Source: CAYMZZ01 sp044463125 (lineage in GTDB: Bacteria; Bacteroidota; Bacteroidia; Chitinophagales; Chitinophagaceae). Taken from it: a stretch of 64,000 nucleotides of DNA. The stretch covers positions 80,596 to 144,595 of the forward strand of contig JBIQMS010000006.1 of the NCBI GenBank assembly GCA_044463125.1, read 5' to 3'. The position numbers were made by a program, and so were the translations under genes. Positions 24,471 to 34,600 of the stretch are shown one piece after another. Under the pieces are notes generated by a model. It made no database searches. It was given only the letters and a program-made list of their open reading frames with translations, and was not told the DNA's origin. The first letter of the stretch is position 1. Each line of letters starts with the position of its first letter.

Positions 24471-26575
24471 TAGCTCTCGCTCCGCACGAGTTCCAGGAAT
24501 TCAGCTTCGCTCAATATCTTTATCGAACTGATTTTTTTTGCTTTTTCCAGTTTGCTCCCGGCGTCTTCGCCAACAACAAGATAATTCAATTTGGCGCTAA
24601 CGCCACTTAGAATTTTGCCGCCCTGTGCTTCGGCCATGGCTTCTGCCTCACTGCGTTTCAATGTGGGCAAAGTGCCCGTGAAAAGAAAGGTTTGCCCGGC
24701 CAATCCGCCTGCTTCCACTTTATCTTTCTTCACATTGCGCAACTGTAGTCCCAGGGCCTCCAGTTCGTCGAGTAGCTGCAGGTTTTGCGGGTTGCTGAAA
24801 AAATGATGAATACTGGAAGCTACTTTAGTTCCCACGTCTTCCATCTCCATCAATTGCTCCACCGAAAAGTTGGAAAATTCTTTCAGATGGCTCACTTTCT
24901 GCGCGAGGGTTTTTGCGGTGGTTTCACCTACAAAGCGAATACCCAGGCCGAAAATCAACCGGTGCAGGGGTTGCAACTTGGATGATTCGATTGCATTACG
25001 CAGATTCTCTATGCTCCTTGCGCCAAACCCTTCCAGCTTTCCAATATGATCAAAGTCGAGTTTGTAAATACCCGGAATATCTTTCAGCAGGCCAAGGCCG
25101 TAAAACTTCCGCACATTCGCTTCGCCAAAACCGCGGATATCCATCGCATCTTTGCTGGTGAAATGAATCATCCGTTCCACCACCTGGGCTGGACAGTCGA
25201 TATTAATACAACGCCAAACGGCTTCTTCCGGTTCTTTAAAAAGCTTACTGTCGCATTCCGGACAATGTTTGGGAAAATGGATCTTTTTTTCTTCGCCCGT
25301 ACGTAATTCAGCCTGCGACTTTACTATATAAGGAATTACATCTCCAGCACGTTCTACCAGCACCGTATCGCCAATCATCAAATCTTTTTCCCGGATCACT
25401 TCTTCGTTGAACAGGGAAATGGAAGAAACCGTGACACCACCGATAGGCACAGGTTGAATTTTCGCGACGGGGGTAATAGAACCTGTGCGACCTACCTGGA
25501 ACTCTACGTTTAATAACTTGCTGGTTGCCTGTCGCGCTTTGAATTTGAACGCGATGGCCCATCGTGGATGGTGCGAAGTCATACCCATCCGCTCCTGCAA
25601 TTCAAGGTCATTCACTTTTATTACCATACCATCTATCTCATAAGGCAGATCGTCGCGGGTTTTTTCAAACTCCAAACAGTAATCGATTACGGCCTTGATA
25701 CCTTTGAATACGCGTTTTTCTTTCTGCGGGCTTCGGAAGCCCAGGTTCCAGAGCAGTTCAAGCGAACCCGCGTGTGTGGCCAGTTCCATGGGCATGATTT
25801 TCCCATCCTGCAAATTCACGTAGCTGATATGGTAAACGAATGCTTCCAAATTTCGGCGGGCCACTTCCGCACTGTCTTTAATGCGAAGGGTGCCCGAGGC
25901 GGCATTACGTGGGTTGGCCAGCGGCGGCAGGCCCTGCTCCATCAATTGCTGATTATATTGAGCGAAATTGCTTTTGTTAATTAGTACTTCCCCGCGGATT
26001 TCCACAGTTTGCAGACCATATTTTGAAAAAGGGGCTGAGAGGGGGACTGATCGGATTTGGCGGATATTGGGCGTGATATCGTCGCCTTCAACCCCATCGC
26101 CACGAGTGGCGCCACGTACCAGCATGTCATCTTCATAGATGAGCGAAATGCTGCCGCCGTCGAATTTCGGCTCCACGCAGTATTCGATGTTGCTTACACC
26201 ACCGAGCTCCCGGGCTTTTCGGTCGAAATCGATCAGGTCTTCGGCGTTATATGAGTTATCCAGTGAGAGCATGGGCACCAGGTGTGCAGCTGCTGGAAAA
26301 TCTTTGGTGAGACCTTTGGCCACTCGCTGGGTTGGGGAGTCGCCACGAACTAATGCAGGGTCGGCTGCTTCCAATTTTTCCAATGCTTTATAAAGCAGGT
26401 CGTATTCGCCATCGGAGATGAGTGGGTCGTTGAGTATATAGTAACGGTATTCATGAAAGCGCAGTGCGTCGCGCAACGCTCCAATTTGCTTCGGAGTGAT
26501 GTTGCTTTCTTTAGCCTCTTTCAGAAGTTGGATAGTTGATTGCTGAAGGGATTTAGTTGAATCGTTAGTGTACAT
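24470..26575 (-). CDS. ligA: NAD+-dependent DNA ligase
   Basis: 701 residues, normal length. Ia domain with EYRYYILNDPLISDGEYD (NMN binding), adenylation motif EPKFDG with Lys137, OB fold, a four-Cys zinc finger (CPECDSKLF ... CINIDCPAQ), helix-hairpin-helix repeats and a C-terminal BRCT domain from ~615 (GGLAGQTFLFTGTLP). It seals nicks in replication and repair and is essential in bacteria. A weak TAACTTTA -7-like box lies upstream on the minus strand. Upstream is the REP/RAYT region. Confidence 0.97.
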   Translation of the reverse strand: MYTNDSTKSLQQSTIQLLKEAKESNITPKQIGALRDALRFHEYRYYILNDPLISDGEYDLLYKALEKLEAADPALVRGDSPTQRVAKGLTKDFPAAAHLVPMLSLDNSYNAEDLIDFDRKARELGGVSNIEYCVEPKFDGGSISLIYEDDMLVRGATRGDGVEGDDITPNIRQIRSVPLSAPFSKYGLQTVEIRGEVLINKSNFAQYNQQLMEQGLPPLANPRNAASGTLRIKDSAEVARRNLEAFVYHISYVNLQDGKIMPMELATHAGSLELLWNLGFRSPQKEKRVFKGIKAVIDYCLEFEKTRDDLPYEIDGMVIKVNDLELQERMGMTSHHPRWAIAFKFKARQATSKLLNVEFQVGRTGSITPVAKIQPVPIGGVTVSSISLFNEEVIREKDLMIGDTVLVERAGDVIPYIVKSQAELRTGEEKKIHFPKHCPECDSKLFKEPEEAVWRCINIDCPAQVVERMIHFTSKDAMDIRGFGEANVRKFYGLGLLKDIPGIYKLDFDHIGKLEGFGARSIENLRNAIESSKLQPLHRLIFGLGIRFVGETTAKTLAQKVSHLKEFSNFSVEQLMEMEDVGTKVASSIHHFFSNPQNLQLLDELEALGLQLRNVKKDKVEAGGLAGQTFLFTGTLPTLKRSEAEAMAEAQGGKILSGVSAKLNYLVVGEDAGSKLEKAKKISSIKILSEAEFLELVRSES

Positions 26576-26611
26576 GGGATTTTGGTTGGGGGGTAAAGTT
26601 AGTTAGGTTTT

Positions 26612-26706
26612 CTGATCACAGGGCTGGCGGCCTGTGTTAGTGGATATCGCCCCTTCGGGGCTTATGATCACAGGGCTGGCGGCCTGTGATAGTGGATTTC
26701 GCCCCT
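26612..26706. repeat. Two tandem REP-like units left of the transposase
   Basis: Two direct copies (about 26612-26662 and 26664-26706) each carry CACAGG/CCTGTG and TGGAT-TCGCCCC. The first ends in the full palindrome GCCCCTTCGGGGC (26649-26661). An opposite-facing unit with GAAGGGGCGA and the 8-bp stem CGATGGGC/GCCCATCG (26760-26778, GGA loop) follows. Together they form a mosaic of REP-type elements. Confidence 0.8.
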
Positions 26707-26784
26707 AATGAATGGTATCCTATCGAAGGCAAAAGCCTCGAAGGGGCGATATATGCTGGCGATGGGCGGAGCCCATCGAGAATA

Positions 26785-26946
26785 AATCACGCACGAATTC
26801 CATCTCGCATGATTCACGCATGTATTCTATCACATATGAATTACGTTCGAATTCTATCTAGAGCGAGTCATGCATGGATTTTATCTCGCACGCGCCACAC
26901 ATGAATTCCATCTTGCATTAGTAATGGACGAATTATGACCATGGGA
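26785..26946. repeat. Diverged 27-bp tandem repeat, about 6 units
   Basis: Units begin at 26785, 26812, 26839, 26866, 26893 and 26920 with constant 27-bp spacing; consensus AATCACGCATGAATTCTATC plus TCGCATG. The units differ from each other at several positions, but the central GAATTCTATC-like block is kept. It lies between a REP unit and the RAYT gene. Confidence 0.8.
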
Positions 26947-27035
26947 AAAAAACGTCTCTTTTTCGTTAAAACACGTCCTCGTTTTGCCCCGAATTGAATT
27001 TCATTGAAATTATTTTGCTGAATATCGAAAACAAC

Positions 27036-27488
27036 ATGGGACAGTCATTTGTAAAAAACTATTTGCACCTGGTATTCAGTACCAAATACAGGCAACCACT
27101 GATCTACCCACCTGTAGAAGAGGAACTACATTCTTATTTGGGAGGAATCTGCAATGAACTTGATTGCCCTACACTCAAAGTTGGCGGATGGGTGGATCAT
27201 GTACATATTCTTTGCATGCTATCAAAAAATATCACATTAAAATCTTTACTCCAAAAACTAAAAGCCAATTCCTCAAAATGGATAAAAACCAAGGGCAGGG
27301 AATATGAAAATTTTTACTGGCAGGATGGCTACGCTGCGTTTTCGGTAAATCCGGCAGAGGTGGACGTGGTCATTCGGTATATAGCCAACCAGCACGAGCA
27401 TCATCGCCGGAAGAATTTTAAGAAAGAGCTTATTGGCCTCCTCGAAAAGTATAAGATGGAGTACGATGAGCGGTATATGTGGGATTAA
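27036..27488 (+). CDS. REP-associated tyrosine transposase (RAYT), Y1_Tnp fold
   Basis: 150 residues from ATG 27036 (an earlier TTG frame adds nothing conserved). The HUH metal motif is DHVHIL with His55 and His57. The catalytic Tyr115 lies in VIRYIANQHEHH and the start MGQSFVKNYLHLVFSTKYR is typical of the IS200-like TnpA_REP family. These enzymes cut REP palindromes at single strands; they are usually single-copy and immobile themselves. REP-like elements on both sides (26612-26778 and 27496-27752) are the expected substrates. The gene looks intact, and appears more AT-rich than its neighbours. Confidence 0.93.
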   Translation: MGQSFVKNYLHLVFSTKYRQPLIYPPVEEELHSYLGGICNELDCPTLKVGGWVDHVHILCMLSKNITLKSLLQKLKANSSKWIKTKGREYENFYWQDGYAAFSVNPAEVDVVIRYIANQHEHHRRKNFKKELIGLLEKYKMEYDERYMWD

Positions 27489-27495
27489 GAACTCT

Positions 27496-27752
27496 CATAG
27501 GGCTTTCGCCCTATGGGGATGTATGTCGCCCCTTCGGGGCTTTGGGGGCTGACGCCATGAGCAGGTGGAAATTCACCAAAGCCCCGAAGGGGCGAAATCC
27601 CCTATCACAGGGCGCCAGCTCTGTGAACTAAGCCACACCGGCGTCAGCCCCCAAAGCCCCGAAGGGGCGACATACGTCTGCGATGGGTGAAACCCATCGC
27701 ATCGCAAAAGGTGAAACCCATCGCATCGCAAAAGGTGAAACCCATCGCATTG
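27496..27752. repeat. REP-like cluster right of the transposase
   Basis: Contents: an 8-bp hairpin CATAGGGC/GCCCTATG (27496-27515); a perfect 29-bp inverted repeat 27528-27556 with 27640-27668, each arm containing GCCCC(GAA)GGGGC; a third copy at 27581-27593; a 9-bp hairpin GCGATGGGT-GAA-ACCCATCGC (27680-27700); and a 24-bp direct repeat at 27689-27712, 27713-27736 and partly 27737-27752. This is a BIME-like arrangement. The remaining gap to 27873 shows no other clear feature. Confidence 0.85.
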
Positions 27753-27873
27753 CATTGCGAATGGCGAATTAATAATCAGGCTATTAAATGGCAATTCCTC
27801 TTTTTCTATAATTTTAATGTGTAGTTAATACATATTTCCTATCTTAGCTATCCAATTGCCAAAATTTAGCGCT

Positions 27874-30783
27874 ATGATGAGACGATTGCTTGCAGCCTCC
27901 CTCGCTGTATTTGCCGGCCTTTCCCTGCACGCGCAACTGCTGACATGGACGCCCGACTTCCCTAAGGAAAACGATAATATCACCATCACCATGGATGCTA
28001 CCAAAGGCAACCAGGGTTTGCTGGGCTTTTCGGGTAGTGTATATGTGCATATAGGGTTGATTACTTCCCTCAGCACCAGCAATAGCGACTGGAAATATGC
28101 TCCCTTCACCTGGGGTACCTCGCCGGCTAACGGCCAGGCTACGCCTGCCGGCACCAATAAGTGGTCTTATACCATCAACAATATCCGCAGCTTCTTCAAT
28201 GTTACCAACGCTGGCGAAGAAATTCGCGCCATCGCTATTTTGTTTCGCGATGCGGCTGGTAACCTGGTTCAGCGCAATACCAACGGCTCTGATATGTTTG
28301 TGCCGGTGTATGACGATGGTTTGCATATCCGCTTCAGAAAACCCCCAATGCAGCCTTATTTCGACCCTATACCTGAGCCTATTAATATTACCAGCCCGGG
28401 CCAGGCCATTGATATAGAAGGCATAGCCAGCGTTGCGACGACGGACATGCATGTTTATTACAATGGCAACCCCATACATTCTGTGTTTGGGGCTTCTACC
28501 ATTTCCATTTCGCATATGGTGCCCGCTGCAGGGAATCAGGAAATAGTACTCGTAGCAAATGCAGGTGCTGAAACGAGACGCGATACCATCAACTTTTTTG
28601 TGGCCGGCACCGTCAACGTAGCGCCACTCCCCGCCGGTGTTCGCGACGGCATCAATTACAAGACCGGCAATACTTCCGTGGTTCTGGTACTGCACGCTCC
28701 AGGTAAGAACCGCGTAAATGTTATTGGTGAATTTCCCGGTAGCAACTGGGCTGAACAGTCTTCTTTTCAAATGAACAAAACCCCCGATGGTGAACGCTGG
28801 TGGTTGCAGATTGATGGCCTCACGCCGGGAGTAGAATACGCTTATCAATACCTGGTGGATGGCAACCTCAAAATAGCCGATCCCTACACGGAGAAAATCC
28901 TGGATCCCTTCAATAACAATGACCAGTTTATCAGCGATGCTACCTACCCCGGCTTGCGCGATTATCCGGCCGGGCAAAGCGGCATCGTAAGCCTGCTGCA
29001 AACAAATGCTCCTGGTTATAATTGGCAAAACACTAATTATACCAGACCTGATAAGCGTAACCTATTTATCTATGAAATGTTGTTGCGCGATTTTGTAGCC
29101 GCTCACGACTGGAATACCCTTCGCGATACCATATCCTATCTGAAGCGGATGGGCGTAAACGCCATCGAACTCATGCCCTTCAATGAATTTGAAGGCAACG
29201 AGAGCTGGGGCTATAACCCCGATTTCTATTTCGCGCCGGATAAATATTATGGTCCACGTAATACATTGAAAGCTTTTATCGACGAATGTCATGGCCAGGG
29301 TATTGCCGTCATCATGGATATTGCCCTGAACCATAGCTTCGGCCTTTCACCCATGGTGCAATTGTATTGGGATGCTGCCAATAACCGTCCGGCCGCCAAT
29401 AATCCCTGGTATAACCCTACACCAAGGCATGCTTTCAATGTCGGTTTCGACATGAACCACGAAAGCCCGGCCACCAATTATTTCTTTAGCAGGGTAGTGG
29501 AACACTGGTTACAGGAATACAAACTGGATGGATTCCGCTTTGATCTCTCCAAAGGGTTTACCCAGGTAAATACCTGCGATGCCAACGGCAACAATTGCAA
29601 TGTGGGCAATTGGGGCAACTACGATGCAAGCCGGGTAGCTATCTGGAAAAAATATTACGACACCCTGATGTTGAAATCGCCTGGGTCATACGTAATACTG
29701 GAGCACTTTGCGGCCAACAATGAAGAACAGGAACTGTCAAACTATGGTATGATGTTCTGGGGAAATATGCATTATAATTTTATGGAAGCGGCCAAGGGAG
29801 TGATCGCCAACTCCAATTTCGAAGGCGGCCTGCACACCGTTCGTAACTGGACGAACCCCCATCTCATCACATATATGGAAAGTCATGATGAGGAAAGACT
29901 GGCCTATACCAATATCAATTTTGGCTCAAGTTCAGGTGCATATAATGTGCGTGACACCACTACTTCCTTGAAGAGGCTGGAACTGAATACGGCTTTTCTG
30001 CTGGGTATGCCCGGACCCAAAATGATCTGGCAGTTTGGGGAGTTGGGGTATGATTTCCCCATTAATTATTGTCCCAACGGCACCATCAATAACGATTGCC
30101 GTACCGCCAACAAGCCTATACGTTGGGATTATCAGCTACAGGCACGTCGACAATCGCTCTACAATGTGTACAGCCAAATGGGCAGATTGCGGGCGCATGG
30201 CTGGTATGAGGATGTGTTTATTGCCAACAACATCACTATTGAGCGCAGCCTGGCGGGCGGTATGAAATGGTTGAAACTGCGTTCGGCTGGCGACACTTCC
30301 ATGGTCTGTATCATCGGCAATTTCGACCTGACGCCCCAGGCGGTCAGTTTCAGCTTCCCGGCAGCGGGCAACTGGTTCGATTATCTGGGCAATACAGTAT
30401 TCAGCGCCACAGCAGGGCCTACCACCATCAGCCTGGCACCAGGTGAGTTCCGGATTTATTTAAACCGAAACGTCAATAATATTACCGTGACACCCGTATT
30501 TGATGTGGATGTTCCCGCCAGCACTTTACTGGCGGCTGTTTATCCCAACCCTGCAGGCGAGGCCAGTTTACTTGAATTAAATATTCCGCAGGCCAATCGC
30601 ACGGATATTGCCTTACTGGATATGAGTGGCCGGCAGGTTGAATTGCTCCAGTCATCTACCCTGCAAAGAGGAAACCACCTGATACCCATCGGAAACAGGC
30701 TTGGCAAACTGCCATCCGGTTTATATTTGCTCCGCATCGTATCGGGAAAGGAATCCAAAACGCTTAAACTCATCATACCCTGA
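27874..30783 (+). CDS. Secreted GH13 alpha-amylase with starch-binding N-terminus and T9SS sorting tail
   Basis: 969 residues from ATG 27874; signal peptide to about GLSLHAQ. The N-terminal ~300 residues hold a starch-binding-type domain and a CBM48-like module (GEFPGSNWAEQ ... YAYQYLVDG). GH13 catalytic regions are all present: DIALNHSFG (~482), GFRFDLSKG with nucleophile Asp ~556, ILEHF with acid/base Glu ~610, and ESHDEER (~670). The last ~80 residues are a type A type IX secretion signal (VYPNPAGE ... GLYLLRIVSGKESKTLKLI). It should degrade starch at the cell surface or outside, feeding the SusCDEF set downstream. The Nudix regulator follows 2 nt later. Confidence 0.93.
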   Translation: MMRRLLAASLAVFAGLSLHAQLLTWTPDFPKENDNITITMDATKGNQGLLGFSGSVYVHIGLITSLSTSNSDWKYAPFTWGTSPANGQATPAGTNKWSYTINNIRSFFNVTNAGEEIRAIAILFRDAAGNLVQRNTNGSDMFVPVYDDGLHIRFRKPPMQPYFDPIPEPINITSPGQAIDIEGIASVATTDMHVYYNGNPIHSVFGASTISISHMVPAAGNQEIVLVANAGAETRRDTINFFVAGTVNVAPLPAGVRDGINYKTGNTSVVLVLHAPGKNRVNVIGEFPGSNWAEQSSFQMNKTPDGERWWLQIDGLTPGVEYAYQYLVDGNLKIADPYTEKILDPFNNNDQFISDATYPGLRDYPAGQSGIVSLLQTNAPGYNWQNTNYTRPDKRNLFIYEMLLRDFVAAHDWNTLRDTISYLKRMGVNAIELMPFNEFEGNESWGYNPDFYFAPDKYYGPRNTLKAFIDECHGQGIAVIMDIALNHSFGLSPMVQLYWDAANNRPAANNPWYNPTPRHAFNVGFDMNHESPATNYFFSRVVEHWLQEYKLDGFRFDLSKGFTQVNTCDANGNNCNVGNWGNYDASRVAIWKKYYDTLMLKSPGSYVILEHFAANNEEQELSNYGMMFWGNMHYNFMEAAKGVIANSNFEGGLHTVRNWTNPHLITYMESHDEERLAYTNINFGSSSGAYNVRDTTTSLKRLELNTAFLLGMPGPKMIWQFGELGYDFPINYCPNGTINNDCRTANKPIRWDYQLQARRQSLYNVYSQMGRLRAHGWYEDVFIANNITIERSLAGGMKWLKLRSAGDTSMVCIIGNFDLTPQAVSFSFPAAGNWFDYLGNTVFSATAGPTTISLAPGEFRIYLNRNVNNITVTPVFDVDVPASTLLAAVYPNPAGEASLLELNIPQANRTDIALLDMSGRQVELLQSSTLQRGNHLIPIGNRLGKLPSGLYLLRIVSGKESKTLKLIIP

Positions 30784-30785
30784 TT

Positions 30786-31532
30786 ATGAGTAATGAATTG
30801 CTAAAAACGGGCTACCTGAAGACGGCGGAGATTGAAAAAATCAGCCACCAGGAGTATTTCAATATCGCCATATCGGTTGACTGTGTCATTTTCAGCTACC
30901 ACGAAAAAGAGCTGAAAGTGCTGGTCATCAAATCTGACCTGGAAGAATTCTCCGGGCTTTATTCATTGCTGGGCGACCTTGTTCGACCTGATGAAGACCT
31001 GGATGCGGCCTCCTATCGGATATTGCGCGACAGGACGGGTATGGATGATGTATACCTGGAGCAGGTGCATACTTTTGGCGCCATCGACCGTCACCCATCA
31101 GGCCGCGTTATTACCACTGCCTACTATTCGCTCATCGATGCCAAGCACCAGAAGTTGCGGCTTACCAATAATGACCTGCAATGGCTACCTGTTAAAAAGC
31201 TCAAGACAATGGCCTTCGATCATAAGTTGATCCTGGATACATGTCTCGCACGACTACGGGAGCAGGTAATGGAACATCCGGTGATTTTCAATTTGTTACC
31301 CGAAAAATTCTCTTTGCGCGAGCTACAGGAGCTCTACGAAGCCATTCTGTTGGTAGAGCTGGATCGCCGCAATTTCCGGAAGAAAATCGCCATCAAAGAT
31401 TGGTTGGTGGATCTCAATGAAATGGAGGAAGATGTGCCGCACCGCCCGGGCAAATTGTACAAGTTGAAACCGGAATTCAAAAGAAAATCGGCCCGAAAAA
31501 AAATGGGCGGGCCTCGCGCTGCCGTCGCCTGA
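30786..31532 (+). CDS. Nudix-domain transcriptional regulator (NrtR/AraR-like)
   Basis: 248 residues: Nudix-fold domain ~25-160 then a winged-helix domain ~165-230 (FSLRELQELYEAILLVELDRRNFRKK). The Nudix box is eroded: where GX5EX7REUXEE is expected the sequence reads GDLVRPDEDLDAASYRILRDRTGM, lacking the REXXEE glutamates. It is therefore probably a sugar or nucleotide sensor, not a hydrolase. Nudix-type regulators control sugar use in Bacteroidota (AraR). Its position between the amylase and susC makes it the likely regulator of this locus, perhaps through the inverted repeat at 31595-31621. Confidence 0.85.
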   Translation: MSNELLKTGYLKTAEIEKISHQEYFNIAISVDCVIFSYHEKELKVLVIKSDLEEFSGLYSLLGDLVRPDEDLDAASYRILRDRTGMDDVYLEQVHTFGAIDRHPSGRVITTAYYSLIDAKHQKLRLTNNDLQWLPVKKLKTMAFDHKLILDTCLARLREQVMEHPVIFNLLPEKFSLRELQELYEAILLVELDRRNFRKKIAIKDWLVDLNEMEEDVPHRPGKLYKLKPEFKRKSARKKMGGPRAAVA

Positions 31533-31570
31533 AATCAGGCCTGGCTGGACTTTTTTTGACAAAATAGAAT

Positions 31571-31601
31571 TTTGTTCGGAAATAAAAATGTCTTAACATT
31601 G
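31571..31601 (+). promoter_or_regulatory. susC promoter (TTTG-N19-TAACATTG)
   Basis: TTTG at 31571-31574 and TAACATTG at 31594-31601 (one mismatch to TAnnTTTG), 19-nt spacer, about 60 nt before the SusC start. It separates SusCDEF from the amylase-Nudix pair, possibly giving them different control. A short GC-rich stem overlaps the Nudix stop (31527-31540), with a T7 run ten bases further on. Confidence 0.5.
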
Positions 31602-31621
31602 TGTGCTTAATACACATTGTT
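31595..31621 (+). promoter_or_regulatory. Candidate operator at the susC transcription start
   Basis: AACATTGTGT (31595-31604) and ACACATTGTT (31612-31621) form a 10-bp inverted repeat with one mismatch and 7-nt spacer. It overlaps the -7 box and predicted start (about 31608), where a repressor or the Nudix regulator could act. Confidence 0.4.
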
Positions 31622-31661
31622 AGAAACCAAACACTGATTGCTTAACTCTTAACGATTGCTT

Positions 31662-34600
31662 ATGTCGCGCAAAAACATGCAGAAGGCATTGGTACTTGTG
31701 ACCATGCTATTTCTTTCTCTTGTTTCCTTCTCTCAAGACAGGGTGATCACCGGTAAGGTTACGGATCCCAGGGACGGCACAGCGCTGGCCGGGGTAACGG
31801 TAGCTGCAAAGGGTACCAACACAGGCACGCAAACTGATGCCAATGGTGCTTTTCGCATTTCGGTAGGTCCCAACGTTACAACCCTTGTCATCACTTCTGT
31901 GGGTTATATGATCCAGGAAGTGGACATTCAGGGAAAATCTTCCGTGGACATTGCCCTGCAGGTCAATAACGAAGCACTGGGCGAAGTGGTAGTAATTGCC
32001 TATGGTACCCGTAAAAGGGGCGACCTCACCGGTGCGGTTACATCCGTTTCTGCCAAAGATTTTCAGCAGGGAAATATTCCTTCATCGGAGCAATTGCTCC
32101 AGGGCAAAGTCGCCGGTCTGCAAATCACTTCGGGTGGTGGTAGTGCTGGTGGTGGTAGCCGCATTCGCATCCGCGGCGGCGCCTCGCTCAACGCCAGTAA
32201 CGATCCTCTGATTGTAATTGACGGAGTACCGGTGGAGAGCAACGGCATTGCCGGCAGCGGCAACCTGCTCAATACGATTAACCCCGATGATATTGAGTCG
32301 ATGAGCGTCCTGAAAGATGCTGCTGCAACGGCCCTCTATGGTTCCCGTGCGTCCAATGGCGTTATCATCATCACATCCAAAAAGGGCTCACGCGGCAAGC
32401 CTCGTTTTAATTATAACACGCAATTGGTAGCAAATGTAATTGGAAAGAAAGTAGATGTGCTTACGGCAGATGAAATCCGCAAAGTGATTACGGAAGATGC
32501 TATTGCCACTGGCAACAATACATACGTTAACCTGCTGGGTGATGCCAATACCGACTGGCAGGATGAAATATATCAAACAGCTATCACCAATAACCACAAC
32601 CTGAGCATCAGTGGTTCGGCGGCCAATATGCCCTACCGTGTATCGATTGGTTACCTGAATCAGGAAGGAATTCTGAGAACTGACAAGTTTAACCGGTACA
32701 GTGCCGGCGTTAATCTTTCTCCCAAGTTTTTCGATAATCACCTTAGTGTTAACCTTAACCTGAAAGCCAGTCAAACCGAAAATCAGTTTGCCGACCAGGG
32801 GGCCATTGGTTCCGCGGTTTCCTTTGACCCCACACAGCCAGTAAATGGCAGCAAGTATGGAGGTTATTATGAGTGGCTCCAACAGGATGGCACAGCCATC
32901 AACTTATCAACCCGAAATCCGGTGGCTCTGCTGATGTTGCGCGACAATACCAGCCGCGTTCGCCGTTTAATTGGCAATGTTCAATTAGATTATAAGCTGC
33001 ATTTCTTCCCTGATCTACATATACAGGCTAATCTGGGTATGGACAATAGCTGGGGACGTGGGAACGATAATATTGACTCCAATTCCGCTACTAACTGGCG
33101 AACTGGCGGACGACGCGTATTTTATAAGCAAAGCAAGGAGAACTGGCTGGCAGATGTTTCTTTGTATTACGAAAAAGAGATTAAGAGCATTCGAAGCAAA
33201 GTGGATGTACTGGTTACACATAGCTTCCAGGATTTTATCACCAATGTCAACAATTATCCCGCATTTAGCTATCGGGCCATTGCTGATCCCAACAATCCCC
33301 AAAAGCGTGATACGATTGCAGGCTCTGAGCCGCCATTTCCAACTGACAAGCCGCAATACCGACTTGAATCCTACTTTGGCCGACTGAACTATACCTTTAA
33401 CGATAAATATCTTCTCACCGCTTCTATCCGTCGCGACGCCAGTTCCAAATTCGCGCCTGAGAACAGGGTCGGATATTTTCCTTCAGTGGCTATTGCCTGG
33501 AAATTGAAAGACGAATTCTTCTCGCGTTCGCGCGTGATATCTGACCTGAAGCTTAGGGCCAGTTGGGGTGAAACCGGTCAGCAAGATGGTATAGCATTCT
33601 ATTCCTATCTCCCCCGGTATTCGGCGGGCACCGAATCGGCTCAGTATCTTTTTGGCGACAATTACCTTTCCTTCCTTCGTCCGCAAGCCTACGATCGGGA
33701 TGTTCGCTGGGAGTCCACGCAAACTATTAACCTGGGTCTGGATTTCAGTCTTTGGGGTAACCGGGTATCTGGTTCAGTGGATGTTTATAAGAAAAATACC
33801 ACCGATCTGCTGAGTATCATTCCAATTGCAGCGGGTTCCAATTTCTCCATCGACCTGCTTACGAATGTAGGCAGCATGGAAAACAAGGGTATCGAGTTTG
33901 TGTTGAATACGACACCTGTACGTAACGAGCGCGTAACCTGGGATTTTGGATTTAACGTCACTTACAACAAAAACGAAATCACCAAGCTGTTGAAAGTTGA
34001 AGATCCCAATTTCACGGGTATTCCTGTAAGTGGCATAGCTGGTGGAACCGGCAACACCATTGGCAGACTGCAAGTTGGTTATCCCATGAACGTTTTCTAT
34101 GCCTATAAGCAGGTGTATGATGGCACTACCGGACGTCCAATCGAAGGATTGTATGAAGACCTTAACCGCGATGGTAAAGTAGATGGCGATGATTTCTATT
34201 TCTATAAGAAACCTATGCCGGATGTAATGTTGGGTATTAATACCCAGTTGGCCATTGAGCGATGGACCATCGGCTTGTCGGGACATGGTCTATTTGGCAA
34301 TTACCTTTTCAACAACTATTTCGCCAATGCGGGTGTCTTTCGTTCCATAAAGAATCCGATCAATTTCATTGGCAATGCATCACGCGATTTTTATACCAAT
34401 ACACAGTTTGAGAATAACCAGTATTTCTCAGACTACTACATCGAGAATGCTTCTTTCTTCCGTCTCGATAATATCAATATCGGATTCAATGCCGGTAAGG
34501 TATTGGGGCCTGGTACAAATTTGCGGGTGAGCGCCAATGCGCAAAACGTGTTTGTAATTACCAAATACAGAGGCCTTGACCCAGAGAACGCATCTGATTC

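Noticed and set aside
26686..26904. Open frame encoding a nine-residue repeat
   Set aside because: It merely translates the 27-bp tandem repeat and a REP unit; no start signal or homology.
27844..29028. 394-codon antisense frame inside the amylase gene
   Set aside because: The plus frame has all GH13 motifs; the antisense frame has no recognisable domain. The same holds for the 318-codon antisense frame at 15314-16270.
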